Below are positions 17,176 through 26,126 of a DNA stretch of 64,000 bases, in pieces. The stretch's first letter is position 1. The number at the start of each line of letters is the position of its first letter. The notes below the pieces were generated by a model that made no database searches, had not been told where the DNA came from, and saw only the letters and a list, made by a program, of their open reading frames with translations. The stretch comes from an uncultured Bacteroidia bacterium (GTDB lineage: Bacteria > Bacteroidota > Bacteroidia > Bacteroidales > UBA932), in contig CADBYT010000002.1 of NCBI GenBank assembly GCA_902798975.1, positions 1-64,000 of the forward strand. The letters are read 5' to 3'. Both the position numbers and the translations under genes were made by a program.

Positions 17176-17874
17176 ATGGGTAAATTATACGACGAACTCA
17201 TGGCGGATTACCGCTTCCGGGAGGGCCTCAAGACCTGCATCAACTGCGGGACCTGCACGGCCATCTGCCCGGCTGCAGAGTTCTACAAATATGACCCCCG
17301 CAAGATCGTGGACACGGTCCAGCGCAAGGACGAGGCCGAGATCGAGGCGCTCCTGAAGAGTGAAACGATCTGGTACTGCGGTGAATGCATGTCCTGCTCG
17401 ACGCGCTGTCCCCGCGGCAACACGGCGGGCCTGATCATCATGGCCCTGCGCAACCTCTCCGCCAGGCTGGGCTACTTCACCTGTTCGGAAAAGGGCCGCC
17501 AGCTCTATGCGCTCACCAAAGCGCTGAATTACAACATTCTCCATCTCGGCTACTGCGTGCACCCGACGACCTTCGCCTACGAAGACCACCCCGAATCGGG
17601 TCCCGTCTTCGAATGGGTCCTGAATCACAAGGAAGACGTCTACGCCCGCCTCGGCGCAAACTTCGGGAAGGAGGGGCCCGGCGCACTGCGGAAAATCCCG
17701 CAGGAGGACCTGGACGAGCTTAAGGCCATCTACGACGAGACCGGCGGCACGGAGCGCATCGAACTCGTCGAGCAATATTCCCTGGCCAGGGCGGAGGAGA
17801 TGGGCATGACGCCCGACGAATACGTCAAATATATTTTCAACCACTGCTCTCCGGGGCATTTCAACAACGAATAG
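17176..17874 (+). CDS. HdrC-like 4Fe-4S protein
   Basis: 232 residues from the ATG at 17176, directly after a promoter box; a longer upstream reading frame is out of register with that promoter. Two 4Fe-4S motifs: CINCGTCTAICP (about 22-33) and CGECMSCSTRCP (about 73-84). The remaining helical region matches heterodisulfide reductase subunit C relatives but is longer. It would relay electrons between the HdrB-like and HdrA-like subunits encoded next. First gene of five; the stop abuts the next ATG. Confidence 0.88.
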   Translation: MGKLYDELMADYRFREGLKTCINCGTCTAICPAAEFYKYDPRKIVDTVQRKDEAEIEALLKSETIWYCGECMSCSTRCPRGNTAGLIIMALRNLSARLGYFTCSEKGRQLYALTKALNYNILHLGYCVHPTTFAYEDHPESGPVFEWVLNHKEDVYARLGANFGKEGPGALRKIPQEDLDELKAIYDETGGTERIELVEQYSLARAEEMGMTPDEYVKYIFNHCSPGHFNNE

Positions 17875-18945
17875 ATGATCTACCAGGGCAAACAGAAGAT
17901 CTGGTCAGATTACCAGAAAGAGATTCCGGACGACCACTGGTTCTACGTCCGCAGCTGCATACGCCAGAGTTTCTTCCCCGCCTCCGAGACGCATTTCGTC
18001 AAAATCGTCCGGGACCTGCTCGGCAAGGACCTCTACGAGACGCCGCACCACACCACCTGCGGCGGCATCGCCTATCACAGCGACACCATTCCGCAGGAGA
18101 CGGCCATGACCATCGTCGCCCGCCAGTTCGCCCTGATGACCGAAGCAGGCTACAAAAACCTGGTCACCAGCTGCATCACCTCCTTCGGCAACTACTGCGA
18201 GATCCTGGAGACCTGGCGGGAATTCCCCGAACTGGAGGCCCGCATCCGCGAGCATCTCTGGAAAGCCTGCCGCCGCGAATTCGAAAAGCCGGAATATGTC
18301 GCCCATGCCAGCGACGTCATCTTCAAGCTGCGCGGCGAGATCGCCGAGCGCGCCAAATACCACCTGGTTTCCCGTGCGACGGGCGAACCCCTGCGCGTCG
18401 TGGAGCACATCGGCTGCCATTATTCCAAGATGTTCCCGCACAAGGGCGTCGGCGGCGCCGAATACCCCTGCGTGCTCAGCGGCATGGTCGAGTCCTGGGG
18501 CGGCCAGGTGATTGATTATCCCGAACGCAGGCACTGCTGCGGCTTCGGCTTCCGCCAGTATCTGGTCAAGGCCAACCGCGGCTACAGCGTCTCCAACACG
18601 CACAAGAAGTTCGAGTCCATGGAACCCTACCATCCGGACATGATCATCACCAACTGCCCCGGCTGCCCGTATTTCCTCGACCGCTGGCAGTATGTCATCG
18701 CCGAGCAGACAGGCAAGACCTACGGGCAGAACGGCTGCGGCATTCCCGCCCTCACGTACGAAGAACTGGCCGGACTGGTGCTCGGTTACGATCCCTGGGA
18801 CCTGGGCCTGCAGATACATCAGGTAGGACCGGAACCCCTGCTCGACAAGATCGGCATTCCCTATGACCCGAACCGGAAATACCTGGGACTCAACGAAAAA
18901 GAAATCATGAAACCGGGCCTGCCCACGGTCCTCAAATGCTGTTAA
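17875..18945 (+). CDS. HdrB-like subunit (CCG domain, heterodisulfide reductase-related)
   Basis: 356 residues. The second CCG domain is intact: C in IGCHYS (about 182), RHCCGFG (about 219-225) and TNCPGCPYFLDRW (about 258-270). The first repeat is degenerate, with SCIRQS near 24 and TTCGG near 60. CCG domains bind the noncubane 4Fe-4S cluster that cleaves disulfides in HdrB. No methanogen thiol genes are nearby, so the physiological disulfide or acceptor is unknown. The start is immediately after the HdrC-like stop, implying coupling. Confidence 0.88.
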   Translation: MIYQGKQKIWSDYQKEIPDDHWFYVRSCIRQSFFPASETHFVKIVRDLLGKDLYETPHHTTCGGIAYHSDTIPQETAMTIVARQFALMTEAGYKNLVTSCITSFGNYCEILETWREFPELEARIREHLWKACRREFEKPEYVAHASDVIFKLRGEIAERAKYHLVSRATGEPLRVVEHIGCHYSKMFPHKGVGGAEYPCVLSGMVESWGGQVIDYPERRHCCGFGFRQYLVKANRGYSVSNTHKKFESMEPYHPDMIITNCPGCPYFLDRWQYVIAEQTGKTYGQNGCGIPALTYEELAGLVLGYDPWDLGLQIHQVGPEPLLDKIGIPYDPNRKYLGLNEKEIMKPGLPTVLKCC

Positions 18946-18948
18946 GCC

Positions 18949-19971
18949 ATGGTCAACCGCCAACCCATCATCGCCGTCATCGGCGCCGGCATCGCCGGTC
19001 TGGAAGCCGCGAGCCAGCTCGCGGCACTGGGCTACAAACCCGTCCTGATCGAAAAGGCGCCCGTCGTCGGCGGGCACGTGGCCGAATGGAACCGCCTCTT
19101 CCCGGACATGACGCCGGCGGAGGACGTCCTGCAGCCCCTCCTCGCCGGGACGGCCAAGGTCCGCACCCTGCTCAACACCGAGATTTCCGCCATCAACCGC
19201 CTCAAGGACGAATATAACCTCATCCTCAGCGACGGCTCTTCGCTGCTCTGCCAGGCCGTTCTCTTCGCCACCGGCTTCCACCTCTTCGACGCCTCGAAGA
19301 AGGAGGAATACGGCTACGGCATCTATGACCGCGTGATCACCAACCGCGACCTCGAGCAGTGGTTCAACAGCCGCCAGGACGCGCGCATCGACAAACCGCG
19401 CGCCGTCGGTTTCGTGCACTGCGTGGGCTCCCGCGACCTCAAGGCCGGCAACCCGCAATGCTCCAAGGTCTGCTGCATCACCGCCATCAAGCAGGCCATC
19501 GAGATGAAGGAAGAATTCCCGGATGCGGAAATCTACTGCTTCTACATGGACCTTCGCCTCTTCGGCAAGAAATACGAAGATTTCTATATCCGCGCCCAGC
19601 GCGATTACGGGATCCACTTTATCCGCGGCCGCATCTCGGAAGTCGGCGAAGCCATCGACAACCGCGTGGTCGTCAAGGCGGAGGACACCCTTTCCGGCAA
19701 GCCGGTCAAGGTCACGCTCGACCTGCTGGTGCTGATGGCCGGCATCGTCTGCAACCCCGACGCGCAGCAGTACGCGCGCGAAATCGGCGTAGCGGTCGAT
19801 GAGGACGGTTTCCTGAAGAGCCGCAACAACCTCGCCGCCATCACGGATTCCTCCCGCCCGGGCGTTTTCTTCGCCGGTGCGTGCACCGGAGCGAAGACCG
19901 TCCCCGAGACGCTGGCGGAGGCGCGCAGCGCCGCCCTGGCGATCCACAACTACTTCAATTCGCGCGGATAG
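18949..19971 (+). CDS. HdrA-like FAD-dependent oxidoreductase (short form)
   Basis: 340 residues. N-terminal dinucleotide-binding motif GAGIAGLEAASQLAALGYKP with VVGGHVAEW (about 10-43), the HdrA-type cysteine region GSRDLKAGNPQCSKVCC (about 155-171) and a C-terminal FAD motif GVFFAGACTGAKTVPETLAEA (about 305-325). It lacks the ferredoxin inserts and C-terminal Fe-S domain of methanogen HdrA (about 650 residues), and so resembles QmoA-type HdrA proteins. It should be the flavin hub of the complex. Confidence 0.87.
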   Translation: MVNRQPIIAVIGAGIAGLEAASQLAALGYKPVLIEKAPVVGGHVAEWNRLFPDMTPAEDVLQPLLAGTAKVRTLLNTEISAINRLKDEYNLILSDGSSLLCQAVLFATGFHLFDASKKEEYGYGIYDRVITNRDLEQWFNSRQDARIDKPRAVGFVHCVGSRDLKAGNPQCSKVCCITAIKQAIEMKEEFPDAEIYCFYMDLRLFGKKYEDFYIRAQRDYGIHFIRGRISEVGEAIDNRVVVKAEDTLSGKPVKVTLDLLVLMAGIVCNPDAQQYAREIGVAVDEDGFLKSRNNLAAITDSSRPGVFFAGACTGAKTVPETLAEARSAALAIHNYFNSRG

Positions 19972-19974
19972 GAC

Positions 19975-20313
19975 ATGGATTTCGGATTCAAGCTCTCCCC
20001 CAGTTCGGCGGTCAACCTCGACACGGTGGACCACCGCCGCTTCGACCGGCTGGCACAGCTGGTGCCCGATGCGCTCACCTGCATCGGCTGCGGCAGCTGC
20101 AGCGCCACCTGCACGGCGTCGGCCTGGACGGGGATGAGCGTCCGGAAGGTCCTGCTCGGCCTGCAGCGCGGACAGGACGCCGAAGTGGACAAGATGCTGT
20201 CCGGCTGCATGCTCTGCGGCAAATGTACGATGGTCTGCCCGCGCGGCATCAACACGCGGCAGCTCATCCTGACGCTCTGCCGCCTGGATAAAAAAGGGGA
20301 GATGGTACGATGA
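19975..20313 (+). CDS. Second HdrC-like 4Fe-4S protein
   Basis: 112 residues with two 4Fe-4S motifs, CIGCGSCSATC (about 37-47) and CMLCGKCTMVCP (about 80-91), a typical short HdrC. It starts 3 bp after the HdrA-like stop and overlaps the next gene by 4 bp (ATGA). Having two different HdrC-like proteins in one operon suggests two electron-transfer branches, one towards the soluble HdrB-like protein and one towards the membrane subunit. Confidence 0.87.
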   Translation: MDFGFKLSPSSAVNLDTVDHRRFDRLAQLVPDALTCIGCGSCSATCTASAWTGMSVRKVLLGLQRGQDAEVDKMLSGCMLCGKCTMVCPRGINTRQLILTLCRLDKKGEMVR

Positions 20314-22118
20314 GAGAGCGTTTCGCCAGCGGCTTCGATCCCTTCGTGATTCCTTTCGTGATCGGCATGGCCTTCGTGCTGGGCTATTGCCTGATCGCGA
20401 TGATACGCGTGATCTGCCAGCTTCCCAAAGCGGACCGCAAGCGCTTCCTGCTGTCGCTCATCACCCCTAAATACATCTGGATGAACCTCCGGGACATCTT
20501 CCTCAACTGTCTGATCCACGTGAAGTTGTGGAAGCGCAACAAGGTGCTGGGCTACATGCATTCCAGCATCGCTTTCGGCTGGTTCATGCTGATCGTGCTC
20601 GGGCATCTGGAGGTAATGCTCTTTGTGCCGGAACGCATCCACCTTTTCTATTACCCGATTTTCTTCAATTACTTCGTGGCGGAGACGGAACAGACGCTCC
20701 AGGGCGCCCTGCTGATGTTTCTGATGGACTTCTTCCTGCTGATGGTGCTCAGCGGCATCCTGATCGCCATCATCAAACGTTTCGCCTCCCGCATCGTGGG
20801 CATGCGGCGCACCACGCGCCTGAGCGCGCTGGACCGGGTGGGTCTCTATTCCCTGTGGGCCATCTTCCCGCTCCGCCTGCTGGCGGAGTCGTTCACCGCA
20901 CACATCAGCGGCGGCAGTTTCATGACCATCCCCGCCAACTGGCTGTTCCGCCAGTTCTTGGGCAACGACCTGAACGCCCTGCCGACCTGGTGGGCCTATT
21001 CCATCGCCCTGTGCATCTTCATGTGCGTGCTGCCGTTCACCCGCTACATGCACATTCCGGCGGAAATGCTACTGATTCCGATGCGCAACGCCGGGATCAA
21101 AATACGCCATCCGCGCAAGGGATTCGCCCTGCTGGAGGTCTATTCCTGCCCGGGCTGCGGCGTGTGCATCGACGCCTGCCCGATGAGCGTGCGCAAGACC
21201 AACTGCAAGGACGCGACGGTTTACCTGAACCGCCAGCTGCGGCGCGGCAACGAACGGCGCATCGCGGAAATCTCCGACAAATGCCTGCTCTGCGGCAAAT
21301 GCTCCGCAGTCTGCCAGGTGGGCGTGCAGGGACCGGAACTGCGCGTGGCACAGCGCGAGCGGCGCAAATTCGCCCTGACACCGTCCTATACAGGCATGGA
21401 CGTGCAGCCTCTGACCGCTGCCGTCGCGGGCAAGGGCGGCGTGCTCTATTTCGCCGGCTGCATGACGCAGCTCACGCCTTCCATCCGCCGCGCCACCGCT
21501 TCCCTGCTGGACAAGGCCGGGGTGCGCTGGCATCTGATGGATCCCGACGGCGGGCTCTGCTGCGGGCGGCCGCTGATGATGGCCGGGCGCAGCGAACAGG
21601 CGCGCGAGCTCATCGCCAAGAATCTGGAAATCATCCGGGCCAGCGGCTGCGACACCCTGCTCCTCTCTTGCCCTATCTGTTATAAGGTATTCAAGGAAGA
21701 ATATCCCCTGGAGGGCGTACGGGTGGTGCACCACAGCGTTTTCTTCCAGGAGTTGATCGCCGCCGGCAAGTTGTCCGTCACGCACGAAGACGGGCTTCGC
21801 CTCGTCTGGCACGACCCCTGCGAACTGGGGCGCGGCTGCGGCATCTACGAGCAGCCCCGCCAGGCGCTCGCCACCGCCGGCGAGATCGTCGAGGCTGGTA
21901 TGCACCACGCCGAAAGCATCTGCTGCGGCGGCAGCCTGGGATCCCTGACGCTCAGTTACGAGCAGCGCCAACCCATGACGCAGAACGCCCTGGACAACCT
22001 CACGGTCGCCGATCCCGACCAGATCGTCACCGGCTGTCCCCTCTGCCTCGCGACCTTCGTCCGCATGGCCGACCGGCCCGTCCGCGACCTCGCCGAGGTC
22101 CTCGACGAGCACTGCTAG
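20310..22118 (+). CDS. Membrane-anchored Hdr-like subunit: NarI-like TM domain + 2x4Fe-4S + two CCG domains
   Basis: 602 residues. About six membrane helices in residues 1-255 with histidines placed for heme b (YMHSSIAFGWF, VLGHLEVM); two 4Fe-4S motifs, CPGCGVCIDACP (about 280-291) and CLLCGKCSAVC (about 325-335); then two CCG repeats: CMTQL, LCCGRP, SCPICY and CELGRG, ICCGGS, GCPLCL. This joins HdrE/DsrM-like and HdrD/DsrK-like modules in one chain, as in TmcB/DsrMK or QmoC relatives. It probably exchanges electrons with menaquinone. Last gene of the operon. Confidence 0.87.
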   Translation: MRERFASGFDPFVIPFVIGMAFVLGYCLIAMIRVICQLPKADRKRFLLSLITPKYIWMNLRDIFLNCLIHVKLWKRNKVLGYMHSSIAFGWFMLIVLGHLEVMLFVPERIHLFYYPIFFNYFVAETEQTLQGALLMFLMDFFLLMVLSGILIAIIKRFASRIVGMRRTTRLSALDRVGLYSLWAIFPLRLLAESFTAHISGGSFMTIPANWLFRQFLGNDLNALPTWWAYSIALCIFMCVLPFTRYMHIPAEMLLIPMRNAGIKIRHPRKGFALLEVYSCPGCGVCIDACPMSVRKTNCKDATVYLNRQLRRGNERRIAEISDKCLLCGKCSAVCQVGVQGPELRVAQRERRKFALTPSYTGMDVQPLTAAVAGKGGVLYFAGCMTQLTPSIRRATASLLDKAGVRWHLMDPDGGLCCGRPLMMAGRSEQARELIAKNLEIIRASGCDTLLLSCPICYKVFKEEYPLEGVRVVHHSVFFQELIAAGKLSVTHEDGLRLVWHDPCELGRGCGIYEQPRQALATAGEIVEAGMHHAESICCGGSLGSLTLSYEQRQPMTQNALDNLTVADPDQIVTGCPLCLATFVRMADRPVRDLAEVLDEHC

Positions 22119-22150
22119 GCGTCCCCGCCCAATTAGACTTTTTCCTTTTC

Positions 22151-22252
22151 GTCGAAAAAATCAGGCCTTCTGTCGAAACGTTCCTGCGTTTCGTCGAAAT
22201 GCCTGATTATCAGCTATTTTCGGCACGATTCCTGCGATATATCCAGTCGAAA
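22151..22252 (+). promoter_or_regulatory. GTCGAAA direct repeats at 21-bp spacing
   Basis: GTCGAAA occurs at 22151, 22172 and 22193, exactly 21 bp apart, with a fourth at 22246, all upstream of the secreted-protein gene at 22298. TTCGTCGAA with a nearby ATCAGGC string also occurs, at the same 21-bp step, upstream of the secreted-protein gene at 41667. A two-turn direct-repeat layout is the pattern bound by LytTR-type regulators. Confidence 0.55.
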
Positions 22253-22297
22253 CGAAAACAAAACGAAACAAATATTAACAACTAAAAATTTAAAAAA

Positions 22298-22753
22298 ATG
22301 AAAAAGATCACTTTACTTGCAGCAGTCATCGTCATCGCGTCTTCCTTCGCCACTTCCGCTTTTGCCGGACAGAACGTCATCTCCGACAAAGAGAAAGTTT
22401 CCGAGATCATCAGCAACTATTATCCCGAGCTCGAGGATTACTACAACGCCGGCGTCATGAGCGTCGAGTCCATCCAGGAGGAAACCCTCATCGATGGAAG
22501 CAAGGAGTACGACATCACGTACAAGTTCGTCCGGAGCTTATGCGACCGGGAAGAAGCCGACGACATCCTCAAGGAGCAGTACCCGGAGGTTTACCGCATG
22601 AACAAGGCCGGCCTGCTGAAAGACCTGTCCGTCTGCCGTTATGTCGTCAAGGACACGGGCGAAATCCTCACCAACGTCAGCTACAACACTCGGTTCCCCC
22701 AGCCGAAAGCAGCTCCCCGCGCCGCCCGCCGCTTCCGCCACGAAGACAAATAG
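22298..22753 (+). CDS. Small secreted protein of unknown function
   Basis: 151 residues. Clear signal peptide MKKITLLAAVIVIASSFATS with cleavage after AFAG (about residue 24). The mature part is acidic and tyrosine-rich with no cysteine pair and no domain I recognise; the C-terminus is short, basic and alanine/arginine-rich. The ATG follows an A-rich leader typical of Bacteroidota. Upstream lie GTCGAAA repeats, also found before the secreted-protein gene at 41101-41667, suggesting a shared regulator. A terminator follows at 22777-22806. Confidence 0.8.
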   Translation: MKKITLLAAVIVIASSFATSAFAGQNVISDKEKVSEIISNYYPELEDYYNAGVMSVESIQEETLIDGSKEYDITYKFVRSLCDREEADDILKEQYPEVYRMNKAGLLKDLSVCRYVVKDTGEILTNVSYNTRFPQPKAAPRAARRFRHEDK

Positions 22754-22776
22754 TTCCCTGCTATACCAACAAAAGA

Positions 22777-22806
22777 ATGGCCACCCTCGACCGGGGTGGC
22801 CATTTT
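22777..22806 (+). terminator. Intrinsic terminator after the small secreted-protein gene
   Basis: Stem GGCCACCC / GGGTGGCC around CTCGACC-type loop sequence, followed by ATTTTATTA. Confidence 0.75.
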
Positions 22807-22835
22807 ATTAGAAAAAAATGGTATTTTTACTCGTC

Positions 22836-23837
22836 ATGAAATGCTCGTCTCTCATTCCTCCGACTTTGCTGCTGGGCGTGGTGCTGCTGTGCCGCGCCAA
22901 TCAAGCGTGGGCGGACTGGTATGCCCTGCATTTTTATCCGGCCTGGTCGGGGGCCGTGTCCCGGATCAGCGCCATCGTGCCTTTCTCGCTGGAAGAAGTG
23001 GTCGTGATCGCTGCGGTGGCTGCTGCCATTTTCTGCCTGCTGCGGCTGCGCAAGCGCTGGGTGGCGCTGATCAGCCTGATTCTCTGGATTATCGTGTGGG
23101 CCTATGTCGGCTGGGGGCTGAACTATTTCCGGTCCAGCATTTTCGAGCGCGCCGGGAAACGTCCGGAAGTATTTGAGCCCCAGCGCTTCCAACAATTCCT
23201 GGAGGACTATACGCAACAGCTGAACGAGGGCTGGCAGCCCTTCGAAACCCTGGACAAGCCGACCCTGGAGCAGGAAATCAAGACGTATTACGCCACGCTC
23301 CCGGACAAGTGGGGGCTCGCGCAGCCGAAGCCCTGGCAGCGGCCGAAACGCCTGCTGGTGAACTGGATATACAACGCCGTCGGCGTCTCCGGCTATGTCG
23401 GGCCATTTTTCAGCGAGATCCAGATCAACCACGACGCTCCGCTCCGGCAGTATCCCCTGCTCTACGCCCACGAGCTGTCGCACCTGCTGGGTGTGAGCAA
23501 CGAAGCGGAAGCGAACTACTGGGGCTACCGGGCCTGCATGGCCTCCGCCCGGCCGGAAATCCGCTACGCCGGCCTGCAGTCGCTGCTCCCCTACGTGCTC
23601 AGCAACGCCCGCGCGGCGCTGTCAAAAGAAGCGTATGAAAACTGGCTCCAGACGCTCCGCCCGGAGGTACTGGAAGTGTACAATACCGAGCGCGCATACT
23701 GGCTGGACCGGTATTCTCCCTGGATCGGGCGCCTTCACGGCTGGTTTTACGACCTGTTCCTGAAGAGCAACCGCATCAGCTCCGGCACGGCCAACTACAA
23801 CGAAGTCATCCGGCTCATCCTGACGCTGGAAGAGTAG
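22836..23837 (+). CDS. DUF3810-family membrane protein with HExxH metalloprotease-like motif
   Basis: 333 residues from the ATG at 22836; an ATG at 22818 is possible, but a TATTTTTA promoter-like box (22822-22829) lies 7 nt before 22836. Two or three N-terminal membrane helices (to about residue 105), then a domain with YAHELSHLLGVSNEAEANYW (about 208-227), where HELSH plus the downstream E/N residues resemble a zinc site. This fits the Bacteroidota-specific DUF3810 family; a proteolytic role is plausible but unproven. Monocistronic by spacing. Confidence 0.85.
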   Translation: MKCSSLIPPTLLLGVVLLCRANQAWADWYALHFYPAWSGAVSRISAIVPFSLEEVVVIAAVAAAIFCLLRLRKRWVALISLILWIIVWAYVGWGLNYFRSSIFERAGKRPEVFEPQRFQQFLEDYTQQLNEGWQPFETLDKPTLEQEIKTYYATLPDKWGLAQPKPWQRPKRLLVNWIYNAVGVSGYVGPFFSEIQINHDAPLRQYPLLYAHELSHLLGVSNEAEANYWGYRACMASARPEIRYAGLQSLLPYVLSNARAALSKEAYENWLQTLRPEVLEVYNTERAYWLDRYSPWIGRLHGWFYDLFLKSNRISSGTANYNEVIRLILTLEE

Positions 23838-23869
23838 CCGGCCGGGTTGCAAAGTTGGGGGATGTTTGC

Positions 23870-23877
23870 TATATTTG
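23870..23877 (+). promoter_or_regulatory. -7 box TATATTTG upstream of the secreted protein/GH43/GH8 group
   Basis: Exact TAnnTTTG match, leaving about 60 nt of AT-rich leader before the ATG at 23942. Confidence 0.5.
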
Positions 23878-23941
23878 TTGTCAGCAATTAACCGTTATTT
23901 CTGCCCCTCGCCTGACTGAAAACCAATTTAATCTATTGTAT

Positions 23942-24658
23942 ATGTCAGTATCAATCTTCCGGCGGATCCTGATTTCCGCCCTTGCGCTCGGTTTCTTCGC
24001 GGCACTTCCCGCCCGCGCACAGGAACTCGACCTCTCGTACCATCATCCGGTCCTCGAGGACTATTTCGCCCCGGCTTCCGCCTCCCCCGCGACGCCCGAT
24101 GCAGACGGCTTCATCCGCCGCTGGTCGCTGCTGGAGCCCATCGCCAAGCCGGAAATCCGCACCAATGCCATCTTCGACGACACCTATCTCAACACGGAGT
24201 TCGCGAAGATCTATTTCCCGGAACAGATGACCATCGTCCCGAAAGACGGGCAGAAGGTCAAGCTCGACAAGAAGACCAAGCTCACCTGGCACTGCTATGA
24301 CAGCCAGCGCTACAACGTGAAGCTGTACCGCTTCGCCACCGGTCTGGGCCTGCACCCGACCGAGGCGCTCTTCCTGGCGGTGACCGTGGTCAATGTCCCG
24401 GAGGACATGACGGTCCGTATGTCCGTAGGTTCCAATTCCGGTTCCAAGTGGTGGGTGAACGGTGAGGAGGCCATCCTGCTGTCCGGCGACCGTCGCATGG
24501 TCGTGGACGACTGTGTCTCCAAGAAGATCACCCTGAAGGCTGGCCGCAACGTCATCCGCGGCGCCGTGATCAACGGTCCCGGCATGAGCGACTTCTGCAT
24601 CCGCTTCCTGGATATGTCCGGCAAGCCGGTCACCAACTTTACCGTCACCAACCAGTAA
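23942..24658 (+). CDS. Secreted protein with a C-terminal jelly-roll-like domain, function unknown
   Basis: 238 residues from the ATG at 23942, which gives the signal peptide (cleavage after ARAQ). The C-terminal 100 residues (VNGEEAILLSGDRRMVVDD, LKAGRNVIRGAVINGPGMS, DFCIRFLDMSGKP) look like the galactose-binding jelly-roll tails found after glycoside hydrolases and esterases, with a carrier Asn-Gly and a glycine turn. No catalytic domain is recognised. It heads a three-gene run with GH43 and GH8, so a role in binding plant polysaccharide is plausible. Confidence 0.8.
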   Translation: MSVSIFRRILISALALGFFAALPARAQELDLSYHHPVLEDYFAPASASPATPDADGFIRRWSLLEPIAKPEIRTNAIFDDTYLNTEFAKIYFPEQMTIVPKDGQKVKLDKKTKLTWHCYDSQRYNVKLYRFATGLGLHPTEALFLAVTVVNVPEDMTVRMSVGSNSGSKWWVNGEEAILLSGDRRMVVDDCVSKKITLKAGRNVIRGAVINGPGMSDFCIRFLDMSGKPVTNFTVTNQ

Positions 24659-24670
24659 TCCGAACGCCTT

Positions 24671-26119
24671 ATGAAAAAGATAGAATTATCCCTGATTGCC
24701 CTGTTGTTGACGGTCCTGTTCGCGCTTCCTGCGGCGGCCCAGATCGGCAACGTCTATATCCATGACCCGTCCACGATCGTCAAGTGCGACGGCAAGTACT
24801 ACACCTTCGGCACGGGCTCCGGCGGCCTGATGTCCGACGACGGCTGGACCTGGCGCGACGGTGCCGTCCGCACGGGCGGCGGCGTGGCTCCCGACGTGAT
24901 CAAGATCGGCGACCGCTACCTGGTATCCTATAGCGCAGGTTATCCCGGCACCGAGGGCAAGACCCGCGGCGTGGTGACCACGATGTGGACCAAGACCCTC
25001 GATCCGGAGTCCCCGGATTTCGGCTATTCCGAGCCGGAACTCGTGGCCTGGGCGGGTGACGACGAGGACTGCTGGGCCATCGACCCGGCCTTCCTGATGG
25101 GCCCTGACGGCCGCCTGTGGTGCTCTTACGGCACCTATTTCGGCGCCATCCGCATCGTCGAACTGGATCCTGCCACAGGCAAGCGCATGCCCGGCAACAA
25201 GGCGGTGGACATCGCCATCGACTGCGAGGCCACGGCCCTGATGTACAAGGACGGATGGTACTACCTCCTCGGCACCCACGGCACCTGCTGCGACGGTGTC
25301 AATTCCACGTACAATATCGTCTGCGGCCGTTCCCGCAGCGTCACCGGCCCGTATCTCGACAATATGGGCCGCGACATGCTCCAGGGCGGCGGCAAGATGG
25401 TCCTCTCCGCGGGCAACCGCGCCACGGGCCCCGGCCATTTCGGCCACTTCGTGGAGGCCGAGGGTGTGGAGAAGATGTCCTTCCACTATGAGGCGGACTA
25501 CAACCGCAGCGGCCGCAGCGTGCTGGCCGTGCGTTCCCTGCTTTGGAAGAACGGCTGGCCGGTGGCCGCCGATCCGTTCAAGGAGGGCACCTTCGAGATC
25601 GAATCCGAGCGCCGTGGCTACTCCCTGGAGCTGGCCGTCGATTTCGTGCGCCAGGCCGGTGGCATGCGGGCTTTCCGCATTAACCCGAACGACCCTGTCG
25701 TGGAACTCGAAGAACAGAAACTGGAAGAGGTGCAGGACCGCTGGCCGGCCGGTGAGACCGGCATCCGCGCGGGAGACTACATGTTCCGTCCCCACCAGCG
25801 CTGGACCGTCACGGCCGTGCCCGACAAGGGCGGCTACCTGGGTGCTCCTTACTACAAAATCACCATCGCCGGCACTGAGCGTGCCCTGGCCGCCACGGAA
25901 GACGGCGAACTGGTCGCGGTGCCGCAGTACACCGGCGCGGACGAGCAACTCTGGCGCATCGAGCAGCTTACCGACGGCACCTACCGCATCATGACCAAGA
26001 TTACCTGTGCATGCGGCAAACACCAGAAGTGCCTGGTGAGCACGGGCGACAGCACCGTGGCCCTGGGCGACTACGACTTCGCAAGCGACAACTGCAAGTG
26101 GAATTTCAGAGACAGATAG
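24671..26119 (+). CDS. Glycoside hydrolase family 43, arabinanase-like, with lectin-like C-terminal domain
   Basis: 482 residues. Signal peptide to AAAQ (about 24). Five-bladed GH43 propeller about 25-310: base Asp in VYIHDPSTIVKCDGKYY (about 28-44), the modulator Asp in CWAIDPAFLMG (about 137-147), acid Glu in DCEATALMYKDGWYYLLG (about 184-201). C-terminal region (about 365-480) with YKITIAGTERALAATEDGE and DEQLWRIEQLTDGTYRIM resembles a ricin-B/beta-trefoil carbohydrate-binding domain. Likely an endo-arabinanase or arabinofuranosidase acting in the periplasm on plant arabinan or arabinoxylan. Confidence 0.88.
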   Translation: MKKIELSLIALLLTVLFALPAAAQIGNVYIHDPSTIVKCDGKYYTFGTGSGGLMSDDGWTWRDGAVRTGGGVAPDVIKIGDRYLVSYSAGYPGTEGKTRGVVTTMWTKTLDPESPDFGYSEPELVAWAGDDEDCWAIDPAFLMGPDGRLWCSYGTYFGAIRIVELDPATGKRMPGNKAVDIAIDCEATALMYKDGWYYLLGTHGTCCDGVNSTYNIVCGRSRSVTGPYLDNMGRDMLQGGGKMVLSAGNRATGPGHFGHFVEAEGVEKMSFHYEADYNRSGRSVLAVRSLLWKNGWPVAADPFKEGTFEIESERRGYSLELAVDFVRQAGGMRAFRINPNDPVVELEEQKLEEVQDRWPAGETGIRAGDYMFRPHQRWTVTAVPDKGGYLGAPYYKITIAGTERALAATEDGELVAVPQYTGADEQLWRIEQLTDGTYRIMTKITCACGKHQKCLVSTGDSTVALGDYDFASDNCKWNFRDR

Positions 26120-26126
26120 AAATAGG

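Noticed and set aside
17905-20034. 709-codon minus-strand frame opposite the Hdr-like genes
   Set aside because: It covers three genes with intact Fe-S and FAD motifs in the other strand; no motif of its own.
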